A stretch of DNA of 63,920 nucleotides from CAYJDG01 sp964368875 (GCA_964368875.1 CAYJDG010000008.1:1-63920); one strand, 5' to 3'; numbered from the stretch's first letter, positions 49,893 to 58,817 are shown. Notes: a model not told the origin generated them from the sequence alone. Numbers and translations are program-made.

Positions 49893-51338
49893 ATGCCAGC
49901 AGAAATTCTCATAGTAGATGATGAAACGGATATCCGGACTCTGATACAGGGCATTCTGGAAGACGAGGGTTATAAAACCCGTCAGGCAGAAAACGCGAAA
50001 CAGGTTTTCGATCATCTTCAATCCGCTCCGGTCAACCTCATCGTTCTCGACGTGTGGTTGCAAAACAGCGAGTTTGACGGTCTGGATATTCTTGAGCAGC
50101 TCAAGGCCAGCTACCCTCACATCCCGGTTCTGATGATCAGCGGTCATGGCACGATTGAGACTGCTGTGAAGGCCATCAAGCATGGTGCGTATGATTTTAT
50201 CGAGAAGCCATTCAAGACGGACCGTCTGTTGCTGATGATCGAGCGTGCGCTCGAAACGACGCGCCTGCGGCAGGAAAACGCGACTTTGCGCCAGCAAACC
50301 GAAGGCGCGAGCGTTCTGGTTGGCTCTTCAGGCCCGATGCAGGCGCTCACGCAGTTGCTGGATAAAGTCGCCCAGACAAATAGCCGCGTGCTGATCACCG
50401 GGGATGCCGGAACTGGCAAAGAAATCGCCGCCCGGTATATTCACAAACAATCGACGCGCTCCGACAAACCATTCATGGCCCTCAATTGCGCCATCCTCAA
50501 CCCAGACCGGATTGAGATCGAGCTGTTTGGGTCTGATATAGCCTCCTCAGGCGCGGCACCGCATATCGGTGTGCTCGAGCGCGCGGATGGTGGCACATTG
50601 CTTCTCGATGAAGTGGCCGATATGCCCCTTGAGACACAGGCAAAAATCTTGCGCGTCCTTCAGGACCAGAGCTTCACCCGCGTTGGCGGCCAGAACCAGA
50701 TCAAGGCCGATGTCCGTATCCTTGCGGCAAGCGGGTCTAACTTGTTGCAGGCCATCGATGAAGGCCGTTTTCGCGAAGATCTCTATTACCGCCTGAACGT
50801 CGTCCCAGTTCACGTGCCGTCGCTCAAGGAACGCAGTGACGATATTGGCGCGCTGATCGCCTATTTTATGGATCAGAACGCGGCGCAGGCTGGCCTTGAG
50901 AAGCGAAGTTTTTCTGATGGCGCTATGGCCGCCCTGCAATCTTATTCGTGGCCAGGTAACGTGCGTCAGTTGCGCAACCTTATCGAGTGGATGATGATCA
51001 TGGCGCCGGTCAATCAGGATACGCCGATCCAGCTTGAAGACCTGCCGCCTGAAATTTCGCAGATCGTTTCATCGGCTTTGAAAGCGGAGTGGGGCGAAGA
51101 CATGATTTCACTGCCCTTGCGCGAAGCCCGTGAAGTGTTCGAGCGTGAATATCTTCTGGCGCAGGTCAACCGCTTCGGTGGCAATATTTCCAAGACAGCC
51201 CAGTTTGTCGGTATGGAGCGTTCAGCGTTGCACCGCAAGCTTAAATCCCTCAATATCAATACCTCGGAACGCGATGACGGTAAGGAGGACCATGATGAGT
51301 CCTATGATGCCGCCAAGGTTCTTAAACGCGCTTCATGA
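49893..51338 (+). CDS. ntrX: NtrX-family response regulator
   Basis: The 481-residue regulator has a receiver domain with phospho-acceptor D53 (LIVLDVWLQ), an AAA+ domain (about 150-370; Walker A GDAGTGKE, Walker B GTLLLDEVADM) and a C-terminal Fis-type HTH (GGNISKTAQFVGMERSALHRKL). The GAFTGA loop needed to contact sigma54 is absent: ELFGSDIASSGAAPHIGVLE replaces it. This is known for alphaproteobacterial NtrX and means it probably acts with sigma70. The Walker A motif also differs from the usual GESGTGKE. The last four bases overlap the next gene. Confidence 0.95.
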   Translation: MPAEILIVDDETDIRTLIQGILEDEGYKTRQAENAKQVFDHLQSAPVNLIVLDVWLQNSEFDGLDILEQLKASYPHIPVLMISGHGTIETAVKAIKHGAYDFIEKPFKTDRLLLMIERALETTRLRQENATLRQQTEGASVLVGSSGPMQALTQLLDKVAQTNSRVLITGDAGTGKEIAARYIHKQSTRSDKPFMALNCAILNPDRIEIELFGSDIASSGAAPHIGVLERADGGTLLLDEVADMPLETQAKILRVLQDQSFTRVGGQNQIKADVRILAASGSNLLQAIDEGRFREDLYYRLNVVPVHVPSLKERSDDIGALIAYFMDQNAAQAGLEKRSFSDGAMAALQSYSWPGNVRQLRNLIEWMMIMAPVNQDTPIQLEDLPPEISQIVSSALKAEWGEDMISLPLREAREVFEREYLLAQVNRFGGNISKTAQFVGMERSALHRKLKSLNINTSERDDGKEDHDESYDAAKVLKRAS

Positions 51339-51988
51339 GCAAACCCGCCGCCGTTGTCTTTGATTGGGACGGAACTCTGATCGACGGGTTCGAAAGCATC
51401 ATTGGCGGGTATAACGCCGCCCTCACAGCATTTGATCTGCCGCCTTTATCTCCAGCCGAAGCACAGCTGCGCATACGCCGCTCCTTACGCGAAGTCTTCC
51501 CGGAAATTTTTGGTGACAACGCCCATCAGGCTCAGAAAATTTATCTGGATTATGTGCGGACCAATCACCTTGAGTTAATACGCCCGCTTGCGCATTCGCG
51601 CGAACTTCTCGAGTTTCTGGTGCGGTCACAAATTCCGGCTGCGATTGTCAGTAACAAGACGCATGATATTCTGGAGAAGGAAATCATGCATCTGGGCTGG
51701 GGCCATTTGTTCCAGACATGGATCGGGGCAGGGGTAACGCCGCAGGATAAGCCTGCTCCCGACCAGTTGTTCTGGGTCTCGGACAAGCTGGGACTGACCG
51801 GACATGAAAATACATTATGGTATATTGGTGATACGGAAACTGATATGCAGGCAGCCCATGCGGCGACCTATTATCCTGTGTTTATTCAGCATGGTTTGGG
51901 CAAAGACGGGGAACGTTTTCCATACCCTCCAGCGTTGGTTCTTCCCGACTGCGAAAGCCTTATTTTCGCCATAAAATCGCTGTTTTAA
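51335..51988 (+). CDS. HAD-family phosphatase, phosphoglycolate-phosphatase-like
   Basis: The 217-residue protein has HAD motif I FDWDGTLID (nucleophile D10, acid D12), motif II IVSNKTHD, motif III lysine in KPAPDQLF, and motif IV YIGDTETDMQAA. A helical cap is inserted after motif I, as in Gph and PpaX-like enzymes. The substrate cannot be read from sequence. The ATG overlaps the ntrX stop (ATGA). A short CCCC-TTGC-GGGG hairpin follows its stop but has no T run. Confidence 0.88.
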   Translation: MSKPAAVVFDWDGTLIDGFESIIGGYNAALTAFDLPPLSPAEAQLRIRRSLREVFPEIFGDNAHQAQKIYLDYVRTNHLELIRPLAHSRELLEFLVRSQIPAAIVSNKTHDILEKEIMHLGWGHLFQTWIGAGVTPQDKPAPDQLFWVSDKLGLTGHENTLWYIGDTETDMQAAHAATYYPVFIQHGLGKDGERFPYPPALVLPDCESLIFAIKSLF

Positions 51989-52076
51989 CCCCTTGCGGGG
52001 CTATACCAAGTCCTTTATGGTCCGGCCTATTAATAACAAAAACTAACTATAGAAGTTAGGACCCTAGGGCAAAATT

Positions 52077-52337
52077 ATGGCTGAAAAAAATCAGAATATT
52101 CAGGACGTCTTTCTGAACCGGATCCGCAAGGACAAGCACACGGTTACCGTGTTTCTGGTCAACGGCGTTAAATTACAGGGAATTGTGACCTGGTTTGATA
52201 ATTTCTCATTGCTGCTCCGCCGCGATTCTCAGGTGCAGCTGGTTTATAAACACGCAATCTCCACCATCATGCCGACCGGCCCGCTTTCTCTGTATGAGGA
52301 AGAGCCACAAGATGAGGCTGCCCCGAAGGCTGAATAA
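52077..52337 (+). CDS. hfq: RNA chaperone Hfq
   Basis: Hfq is a hexameric Sm-like protein that pairs small RNAs with mRNAs. The 86-residue protein has the Sm1 motif (QNIQDVFLNRIRKDKHTVTV) and Sm2 motif YKHAISTIMP with the proximal-face YKH residues. AGGGC lies seven bases before the ATG. A TATAGA box (52048-52053) sits within an inverted repeat CTAACT / AGTTAG and could start transcription. The ntrX-hfq-hflX neighbourhood is conserved. Confidence 0.97.
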   Translation: MAEKNQNIQDVFLNRIRKDKHTVTVFLVNGVKLQGIVTWFDNFSLLLRRDSQVQLVYKHAISTIMPTGPLSLYEEEPQDEAAPKAE

Positions 52338-52342
52338 CGCCT

Positions 52343-53644
52343 TTGTCCAGTTGCATCATTATCCATCCCGTTTTCAAGGTCCGTGTGGCCGGGCGGGAGC
52401 AACGCGACTTTGTCCGTGATCTCGATACCGAGCTGGGTGAGGCTGCAGGCCTTGCCGAAGCGATTGCGCTTGAGGTGCTCGACGTTCATGTGGCTCAGGT
52501 GCGCAAGATCGAGCCGGGCACGCTGATCGGTTCCGGCGCGCGGGAAGAAATCGCGGCCAAGATCGAAGTTCTCAAACCTGATGTCGTGATCGTCAATTTC
52601 AATCTGACGCCAGTTCAGCAGCGTAACCTCGAAAAAGAATTGAGCGCCAAGGTCATCGACCGTACGGGCCTGATCCTTGAAATCTTCGGTGAGCGGGCCC
52701 AGACCCGCGAAGGTAAAATTCAGGTTGAACTTGCAGCACTAACCTATCAGCGTTCCCGTCTCGTCAAATCATGGACCCACCTTGAGCGTCAGCGCGGCGG
52801 CACGGGCGGCACAGGCGGTCCGGGGGAAACCCAGCTGGAGATAGACCGCCGCTTAGTCGATGAAAAAATCGATAGCCTCAAGAAACAACTCAAACAGGTC
52901 AGCAAAAACCGTGATTTGCAGCGCGAAAGCCGCGAGCGGACCCCGTTCCCGATTGTCGCAATCGTTGGGTACACTAATGCTGGGAAATCGACGCTATTCA
53001 ACAAGCTGACCGGGGCCGAAGTGTTTGTGCAGGATCTGCGCTTCGCAACGCTTGACCCGACCATGCGCCGCCTCAAGCTGCCGGGCGGGCAGATGGTTAT
53101 TTTGTCGGATACGGTCGGGTTTATTTCAGAGCTGCCAACCCTGCTGGTTGCAGCATTCAAAGCCACGCTGGAACAGGTTCAGCATGCAGATGTCATTCTG
53201 CATGTGCGGGATATCGCTTCACCCGACAGTGATGCGCAGAAAGAAGACGTGATCACCGTTCTCAATGATCTGGGTATCGATATAAAAAGCGATCCGCGCA
53301 TTCTTGAAGTTCATAACAAAATCGACCTTGCAGCCGAGCGCGGCATTCACATGCACCGCGACCCGAGCATGTCCGGACGGCAGGTAGGCGTATCGGCAAA
53401 GACAGGCGAGGGGCTGGACGAGCTGTTACAGGGTATTCAGACCGTGCTCAATCAAAGCCGCACCTCGATTGAAATCACTTTGCCGTCATCTGAGGGTAAG
53501 GCGATTGCGTGGTTGCACAGCCATGTTGCTATCCTTGACCGTGCTGACGACGACCTAGGCAATGTGATTATGAAGGTCAGGATGGATCAGAGCGAGCAGG
53601 ATAAGTTTTCTCATCTGTTTCCAGCCATTAAACTTCTAGCCTGA
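52343..53644 (+). CDS. hflX: Ribosome-associated GTPase HflX
   Basis: HflX splits stalled or hibernating ribosomes and binds 50S subunits. The 433-residue protein has the N-terminal HflX domain (GTLIGSGAREEIAAKIE, DRTGLILEIFGERAQTREGK), a glycine-rich linker (RGGTGGTGGPGETQLE), and the GTPase domain with G1 GYTNAGKS, G3 DTVGF and G4 NKID. The start is a TTG at 52343, since no ATG or GTG occurs in the conserved N-terminal region. It begins five bases after hfq, so it is probably translated by coupling. Confidence 0.95.
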   Translation: MSSCIIIHPVFKVRVAGREQRDFVRDLDTELGEAAGLAEAIALEVLDVHVAQVRKIEPGTLIGSGAREEIAAKIEVLKPDVVIVNFNLTPVQQRNLEKELSAKVIDRTGLILEIFGERAQTREGKIQVELAALTYQRSRLVKSWTHLERQRGGTGGTGGPGETQLEIDRRLVDEKIDSLKKQLKQVSKNRDLQRESRERTPFPIVAIVGYTNAGKSTLFNKLTGAEVFVQDLRFATLDPTMRRLKLPGGQMVILSDTVGFISELPTLLVAAFKATLEQVQHADVILHVRDIASPDSDAQKEDVITVLNDLGIDIKSDPRILEVHNKIDLAAERGIHMHRDPSMSGRQVGVSAKTGEGLDELLQGIQTVLNQSRTSIEITLPSSEGKAIAWLHSHVAILDRADDDLGNVIMKVRMDQSEQDKFSHLFPAIKLLA

Positions 53645-54109
53645 TCAATGCAGGTGAGGGGATGTCGCAATTTTATGCTGGGCAGAGAATAGGGCTGCAG
53701 GGTATTGAGGTTGCTCTGTAAGAACTGCATCAATGTCCGAGTTGGTAATTCCCAGTTCGATGGCGAGCGATGACATGCGCATATACATGTTCGGCGTCAG
53801 TCCACCTTTCATAAACATATATTCTTGAAAGGCTGATGTCAGAGCCGCTTCATCTTCTTTGCGCCCAGCCGGTAGTTTTTTGAAAATCGAGACAAGTCCG
53901 GCCCAGACTATTGTCGCAGGATCGCGTGCAGGCTCGGGAGTTTCAGTCTTTGGCTTTGTATCACTTGGACTGTTGCGGCGGCGGTTATATGTCGCGCTGT
54001 GGAAGCCGGGAACAGGCATGGACGCGCGAGTTGCCGTTTCCGAAGCAATTGTTGCTGTAGCAAATGCAGCCGACAGGGTGAGAACCCTTAGTTTTTCAAT
54101 GAAAGACAA
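53645..54109 (-). CDS. Unrecognised secreted or periplasmic protein
   Basis: The TTG at 54109 has AGAGGT five bases upstream and starts a signal peptide (SFIEKLRVLTLSAAFATATI). The 154-residue product then has a polar Lys/Pro/Thr linker (SPSDTKPKTETPEPARDP) and a C-terminal helical region with EDEAALTSAFQEYMFMKGGL. An EF-hand-like or TerB-like pattern was considered but is not convincing. It is tail-to-tail with hflX with no bases between the stops. Confidence 0.6.
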   Translation of the reverse strand: MSFIEKLRVLTLSAAFATATIASETATRASMPVPGFHSATYNRRRNSPSDTKPKTETPEPARDPATIVWAGLVSIFKKLPAGRKEDEAALTSAFQEYMFMKGGLTPNMYMRMSSLAIELGITNSDIDAVLTEQPQYPAALFSAQHKIATSPHLH

Positions 54110-54177
54110 AATTTTACCTCTGCTCGAAGAGTAGAGATGAGCGCCAAAATAGTCAATTAATATGGATAATATCGCCG

Positions 54178-55668
54178 TTACTTACGCTTTTTATAGCGTT
54201 GCTCCAGCAGTTCAAGCACAGCCCGAACCCCCATATCAGTGCCACCACGGGGGCGGCCCGGACGGCCGGCGACTTCCCATGCGGAGAGGTCGAGGTGAAT
54301 CCAGTTGGTTGTTTTGTCGATGAAACTTTCGAGGAACAAGGCGGCGGTGATGCCGCCCGCCTGATTGTTGCCGGCGTTGTTGATGTCGGCGACAGGCGAC
54401 ATGATGTCAGGCTTGTAAGGTTGATAGAGCGGCATTTGCCACATCGGGTCTTCGTTGCTCATGGCGATGCCCTGCAATTGCTGGGCGATGCCATCGTTAT
54501 TGGAGAAGATCGCCGGAATATCCATGCCGAGCGCAGTGCGGATATGTCCGGTCAGCGTGGCAAAATCAATCAGCAGATCGGGCTTTTCTTCGCATGCCCA
54601 GGTCAGACAGTCAGCGAGGATGAGGCGACCTTCGGCATCGGTGTTACCAATCTCGACGCTTAAACCCTTGCGCGACGGCAAGATATCCATCGGCCGGAAG
54701 GCCTGCGGCGAGACGGAATTCTCAACCGCCGGAATGATGACGCGAAGGCGGATCGGCAGTTTGAGTGATGTGACCAGCCACAGAACAGCCAGCACCATCG
54801 CCGCGCCGCCCATGTCTTTTTTCATGTTCAGCATGCCAGCGCTTGGCTTAATGTCGAGACCTCCGGTATCGAAACAGACACCTTTGCCGACGAGAGTGAC
54901 TTTCGGGTCAGTGGCTTTGCCCCATGTGATATCGATCACGCGCGGGCGACGCAGGCTGCTGTCACCGACGCCGTAGACGAGCGGGAAATTCTGGGTGAGG
55001 AGCTGTTTGTCCTCGATGATCTTGATCGTTGCCTGTTTGGCTGTGGCAATTGTTTTGGCCGCAGCAGCAAGTTCTTCCGGGCCCATCGCATTGGCGGGCA
55101 GGTTGACGAGATTACGCGCCAGTGTGGCGGCCTGAACCTGCGCATCGATGCGTGTTTTGTCGGCACCTTTTGGAACAACCAGCAGAGGCGTGACTTTTTT
55201 CGAGGTTTTGTACGCATCGAACTGGTGACAAGCGAGCGCCCAGCCCGTGCAGGCAAGCGTTAAATCGCGCACTGACAACTCATTGGGTGCTGCAAACGTA
55301 AACGCCATTTTGGCGAGCAGGTCGCCCGGCACGGATTTCTGCAGGGTATCGACGAGTTGGGCGAAGGTGTACAGGCTAAAAAGCAGGCCGCTACCGACAT
55401 AAACTTCTTCCAGCGAGCCATCGGTTCCGGGGATCAGCGCAACGGTGCCGACATTGGCTGTCCAGCCTTGCGCGGTGATGACGTTTTGCAACGCTTTGGG
55501 CTGTTTTTTTATCCAGCTGCTGAACGCATCGGTTTTCACCACGTGTACAGAGATCGCCTTTGCGCCTTTCGGTACAGAGGTTTTCAGGACATCGGGATAA
55601 GACAGAAACGAATAGGCGGGAGGCTGTTTCGATTTCGATTTGGTCGGGCGTGGCTTCGCAGCAGGCAT
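54178..55668 (-). CDS. M17-family leucyl aminopeptidase
   Basis: The 496-residue enzyme removes N-terminal residues from peptides using two metal ions. The C-terminal catalytic domain has GKGVCFDTGGLDIKPSAGML, MKKDMGGAA, the M17 signature NTDAEGRLILAD and LTGHIRTALG. The N-terminal domain is diverged and begins with a basic Lys/Pro stretch (AAKPRPTKSKSKQPP). PepA proper, which also binds DNA, has a different N-domain, so I leave out a symbol. No strong ribosome site is seen (GGAGC before the ATG). Confidence 0.93.
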   Translation of the reverse strand: MPAAKPRPTKSKSKQPPAYSFLSYPDVLKTSVPKGAKAISVHVVKTDAFSSWIKKQPKALQNVITAQGWTANVGTVALIPGTDGSLEEVYVGSGLLFSLYTFAQLVDTLQKSVPGDLLAKMAFTFAAPNELSVRDLTLACTGWALACHQFDAYKTSKKVTPLLVVPKGADKTRIDAQVQAATLARNLVNLPANAMGPEELAAAAKTIATAKQATIKIIEDKQLLTQNFPLVYGVGDSSLRRPRVIDITWGKATDPKVTLVGKGVCFDTGGLDIKPSAGMLNMKKDMGGAAMVLAVLWLVTSLKLPIRLRVIIPAVENSVSPQAFRPMDILPSRKGLSVEIGNTDAEGRLILADCLTWACEEKPDLLIDFATLTGHIRTALGMDIPAIFSNNDGIAQQLQGIAMSNEDPMWQMPLYQPYKPDIMSPVADINNAGNNQAGGITAALFLESFIDKTTNWIHLDLSAWEVAGRPGRPRGGTDMGVRAVLELLEQRYKKRK

Positions 55669-55753
55669 AAAAAAGCTCCAATACTCTGGTATCCAGAAGG
55701 ATAGAGATATTGGAGCTTTAATCCAAGTCTATTAAAGAAGGTGGTGCTAGAGA

Positions 55754-55960
55754 CTAGCCAACGACCTTGATGTTGACTGCGGCAGTTTTGCCCTTGTCGT
55801 TTTGGAGTTCGTATTCAACTTTCTGACCTTCAGTCAGAGTGCGGAGGCCTGAGCGCTCGACAGCTGAAATGTGAACGAAAATATCTTTGCCGCCATCGTC
55901 AGAAACGATAAAGCCGTAGCCTTTTTGGGTATTGAACCATTTGACTGTACCAGTCGCCAT
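55754..55960 (-). CDS. cspA: Cold-shock domain protein
   Basis: The 68-residue CSD protein begins MATGTVKWFNTQKGYGFI, has RNP1 KGYGFI and RNP2 DIFVHIS, and binds single-stranded RNA or DNA. The ATG at 55960 follows AAAGGATG at good distance; an ATG nine bases earlier is too near the site. Upstream on the minus strand there is a long A/T-rich stretch with TATGCT (at 56067-56062) as a possible -10, which would give a leader near 100 nucleotides, as is common for cold-shock genes. Confidence 0.95.
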   Translation of the reverse strand: MATGTVKWFNTQKGYGFIVSDDGGKDIFVHISAVERSGLRTLTEGQKVEYELQNDKGKTAAVNIKVVG

Positions 55961-56122
55961 GTTAGTCATCCTTTAGTTAGTCGTTAGTTAGAAAAAAATA
56001 GCCCCACGATGTTTCCGACAAAAAGTCTCATCATCCCAGAAACCGAACAAGGTAAGGTTTTAGCATAATGCCAAATCTCGGCCAAGCAGAAATGCGATAG
56101 ATTTTATGGTAAAAATGTACGA

Positions 56123-57010
56123 TTAGGCTGGCATCGGCATCTTTTGTGCTGCCGCAGGCGGAGAAGATGCAGGCGGATCAAACCAGTGATATTCATCCTG
56201 CAAGTCGAGCTCGTTGATGAAAGCGGCAAAAGTTTTAGCGGCCATATCAGGCGCGACTTTACCGGGTTTAACCGTATCAGGATCAACGAAAACGGGTGTT
56301 CCCTCGTGCTTCAGGCCCATATCTCGTGCTGATGTCAGATTAAATCCTGCGGTTCTCATCACTGTGAGCAGGTCGAGCAAACAGCTTTCAAACCTCTCAT
56401 CCATGAAATCTGGCAAAGGTGCATAAACTTCCCCATGTGCTGTTACTACAGTGTATGCACCGAAACGCATAGTGTTGTGGCCCGGAAGCGGTTCCCAGCC
56501 GAGTAACTGGCGATTAGGAAGAACCGGTACATAAGGGAGAATTTCTGTACTCGCTCCATCCCACAATTCGAGACGTGCTTCGGCAGGCAGAACAATCGGC
56601 GCTTTTATGCGCGTATGTATGTCGGCACCGCCAACAGTTGGGACGCGCACGACTGAGGGGATTTCATCGCCCTGACGCCATCCTAATAGAGTTCCGCAGC
56701 TGCGGCCCTCGGCAAAACGCGCCACATGCGTGATGCCATGATCGCCTATGAATTCACTGAAAGCACGCGTTTTACCAATATCCTGAAGCGCACGGCTTAT
56801 TTGATAGGAGTCTGACAGGAAAAAGCCCCGGCCATCCACGGCGATGCGCGGTAATCTTGATGGAATAAGCGCTGAGTGCGGCTGCTCGCTTGAAAGAATA
56901 CAGGCACAGTCGAGGTTCGGCGTACCATCGGAATGGTAAAGCTCATCCGCAATAATCTCAAAAGCGCCCTTTAGAAACTTCAGGCGACCAGCAAGTTGGT
57001 TGTTATCCAT
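56123..57010 (-). CDS. Unrecognised 295-residue soluble protein
   Basis: No family recognised. The protein has no signal peptide or membrane helix. It has a short motif-like run PVFVDPDTVKPGKVAPDMA near the C-terminus, a central LPYVPVLPNRQLLGWEPLPG, and a Pro/Ala-rich tail. There is no Shine-Dalgarno before the ATG. TAGTAA ends six bases upstream with TAGACA 16 bases further, so a leaderless start is possible. It is placed between cspA and carD on the same strand but is separated from carD by a strong terminator. Confidence 0.6.
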   Translation of the reverse strand: MDNNQLAGRLKFLKGAFEIIADELYHSDGTPNLDCACILSSEQPHSALIPSRLPRIAVDGRGFFLSDSYQISRALQDIGKTRAFSEFIGDHGITHVARFAEGRSCGTLLGWRQGDEIPSVVRVPTVGGADIHTRIKAPIVLPAEARLELWDGASTEILPYVPVLPNRQLLGWEPLPGHNTMRFGAYTVVTAHGEVYAPLPDFMDERFESCLLDLLTVMRTAGFNLTSARDMGLKHEGTPVFVDPDTVKPGKVAPDMAAKTFAAFINELDLQDEYHWFDPPASSPPAAAQKMPMPA

Positions 57011-57048
57011 AAGCCATTACTACCGACGAGCCAGGATTTGTCTATAAA

Positions 57049-57079
57049 AAAGCGGGCACCTTATTAAGGTGCCCGCTTT
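57049..57079 (-). terminator. carD terminator
   Basis: Arms at 57049-57062 and 57066-57079 (core GCGGGCACCTT and its complement) form a perfect 14-base-pair stem with a 3-base loop. On the minus strand it is followed by a T run, so it ends the carD transcript 22 bases after the stop codon. Confidence 0.9.
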
Positions 57080-57100
57080 GAACAGGAGAAATTCCTTTAA

Positions 57101-58165
57101 TTACGCGGCAGCGATTGCCTTTTTGTCGCCAGCTTTAGCAGCGGCGGCAGCATCGGCATCGGCTTTTTCAGAGGCGCGGGACCGGCGGCCTTTGATCATG
57201 CCTTCGAGGCGCTCGGCAGCTTCGATTTCCGTGATCTTTTCGACGGCTGCAACTTCGCGGGCCAGACGCTCGAGGGCAGATTGGTAAATCTGACGCTCAG
57301 AGTATGACTGCTCGGTATCATCGTTGCTGCGTTTGAGATCGCGGAGAACTTCGGCGATAGAGACCGGGTCACCCGAGTTGATCTTCATTTCGTATTCCTG
57401 AGCGCGACGGCTCCACATGGCGCGACGGATCTGGGCGCGGCCTTGCAGGGTTTTGAGAGCGTCCTGCATGCGGTTCGTGTTGGACAGGCGGCGCAGACCG
57501 GAGGCCACGGCTTTGAAAACCGGGACTTTCAGGCGCATACGGTCTTTTTCGAACTGGATCGCATAGAGCTTGATCTCCATACCACCGATGGTCTGGGTCT
57601 CAACGGCCTCAATCTGACCGACACCGTGGGCCGGATAGACGACATAATCGCCTTTTTTGTATTCGACCTTTTCAGCTGCCGCCGAAATCGGCGCCATCTG
57701 ACGGACTGGCTGAAGAGGTGCCAGCGATTTGTTGATGACCTGGATCGGACGGTAAACCGGACGGACCAGCGAGTTGGAATTTGGCGACAGAGCCTTCAGA
57801 CCATCCGCGGTCTTTTGCAGAACAACTGCTGGCTTGGCATTCTGGTTGGTCGGCTGTTTGACGGCAATCGGGGCCGCCGTCTTACCAGTTTGTTTGGCTT
57901 CTGGTTTTTTTGCAGCGACTTTTGCAGGTGCAGCTTTTGCAACTGGTTTAGCAGTTGAAGCTTTAGGTTTGGAAACCGTTTTAACTGGCTGTTTTGCAAC
58001 GATTTTCTTGGCTGGGGCAGCAGCTTTCTTGGCGACAGGTTTCGTGACCTTCGCAGCTGGTTTCTTAGCCGTTTTCAATGGGGTAGCAGGCTTCTTTGAA
58101 GTTTTGACTGAGGCCTTGGCTTTCTGCTGAGGCTTGGTTTTTTGTACTTTTTTGTTGGTTGCCAT
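57101..58165 (-). CDS. carD: CarD/CdnL-family RNA polymerase-binding regulator with long basic N-terminal tail
   Basis: CarD/CdnL proteins bind the RNA polymerase beta subunit and stabilise open complexes, mostly at rRNA and growth genes. The CarD domain starts near residue 168 (EYKKGDYVVYPAHGVGQIEAVE region) and runs to about 330 with the DNA-binding helices (MWSRRAQEYEMKINSGDPVS). Before it lies a tail of about 165 residues made mainly of Lys, Ala, Pro and Thr (KKPAAKVTKPVAKKAAAPAK), like histone H1 tails. Usual alphaproteobacterial CdnL proteins are about 165-200 residues, so this 354-residue protein is nearly twice as long. AAGGA precedes the ATG. A strong promoter lies about 200 bases upstream. 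Position next to fdxA is conserved. Confidence 0.9.
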   Translation of the reverse strand: MATNKKVQKTKPQQKAKASVKTSKKPATPLKTAKKPAAKVTKPVAKKAAAPAKKIVAKQPVKTVSKPKASTAKPVAKAAPAKVAAKKPEAKQTGKTAAPIAVKQPTNQNAKPAVVLQKTADGLKALSPNSNSLVRPVYRPIQVINKSLAPLQPVRQMAPISAAAEKVEYKKGDYVVYPAHGVGQIEAVETQTIGGMEIKLYAIQFEKDRMRLKVPVFKAVASGLRRLSNTNRMQDALKTLQGRAQIRRAMWSRRAQEYEMKINSGDPVSIAEVLRDLKRSNDDTEQSYSERQIYQSALERLAREVAAVEKITEIEAAERLEGMIKGRRSRASEKADADAAAAAKAGDKKAIAAA

Positions 58166-58478
58166 TGTCTTAGTCCTTTTTCTTGATCTGTTACTTTAAG
58201 TAAAGTCAGCTTTGAACCTAGCTTTTGTTCGAAGCCATTTGACTTCGCCCAGTACGCGTCACTCTAAACGGTGTGGAGGTTTGGTAAGAAAATTACGCAA
58301 ACGCCGAAACGCAAGGAATTTCAAGGTCTTGTAAGGACCAAGTGATTGCCAAGAGCCGTTAAAGTATGTGAAGGACTATAGCAGAAATTGGGTAAATTTC
58401 AACGTTTCTTTACAAAATATTAAGACGGTGCGTCATTTTATTCACAGATTGATACACCGCGCCTGTTTTGCGCGGGTG
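58166..58478. other. Non-coding gap between carD and fdxA with carD promoter and long leader
   Basis: This 313-base gap holds the carD promoter (58375-58402), a leader of about 200 nucleotides with no convincing ORF, and, directly after the fdxA stop, a weak hairpin (58454-58479, nine pairs with a bulge, loop CTGTTTT) that lacks a T run. I see no RNA gene I can name. Confidence 0.6.
58375..58402 (-). promoter_or_regulatory. carD promoter
   Basis: On the minus strand TTGAAA (58402-58397) is 16 bases from TATAGT (58380-58375). Transcription from it gives a carD leader of roughly 200 nucleotides. Confidence 0.65.
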
Positions 58479-58817
58479 TCAGTCGCCTTCGCCGGGCTTC
58501 GGCGAGAAGTATTTCTCGAACTTGCCGCCTTCATTCTTATACTTGTCTGCGTCAGGCATTCCGGGCTTGATCCGGGTGATATTCGGCCACTTAGACGCAT
58601 ACTCGCGGTTTATTTCCAGAAACTTGTCAGCTTTTTCATCCGTGTCTGGGACGATGGCGTCAATCGGGCACTCAGGCTCGCAGACGCCGCAGTCGATACA
58701 TTCGTCCGGATGGATGACCAGAAAGTTCTCACCTTCATAGAAGCAGTCGACCGGGCAGACTTCTACGCAGTCGGTGTATTTACACATAATGCAGACATCG
58801 GTAACGACGAAGGTCAT
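58479..58817 (-). CDS. fdxA: Seven-iron ferredoxin FdxA
   Basis: The 112-residue ferredoxin carries one [3Fe-4S] and one [4Fe-4S] cluster. Cysteines at 9, 12, 17, 21, 25, 40, 43, 46 and 50 match the Azotobacter FdI pattern (CIMCKYTDCVEVCPVDC and CIDCGVCEPECP), followed by the long C-terminal extension usual in alphaproteobacteria (KWPNITRIKPGMPDADKYKN). The ATG at 58817 starts the family sequence MTFVVTDVC; the frame continues upstream to 58877 without homology. It transfers electrons, but its partner is not known. carD follows on the same strand. Confidence 0.96.
   Translation of the reverse strand: MTFVVTDVCIMCKYTDCVEVCPVDCFYEGENFLVIHPDECIDCGVCEPECPIDAIVPDTDEKADKFLEINREYASKWPNITRIKPGMPDADKYKNEGGKFEKYFSPKPGEGD

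Noticed and set aside
51989..52000. CCCC-TTGC-GGGG hairpin after the HAD gene as a terminator
   Set aside because: The stem is only four pairs and no T run follows, so termination is not supported.
58454..58479. Hairpin after fdxA as an intrinsic terminator
   Set aside because: The stem has a bulge and no downstream T run; only noted inside the gap description.
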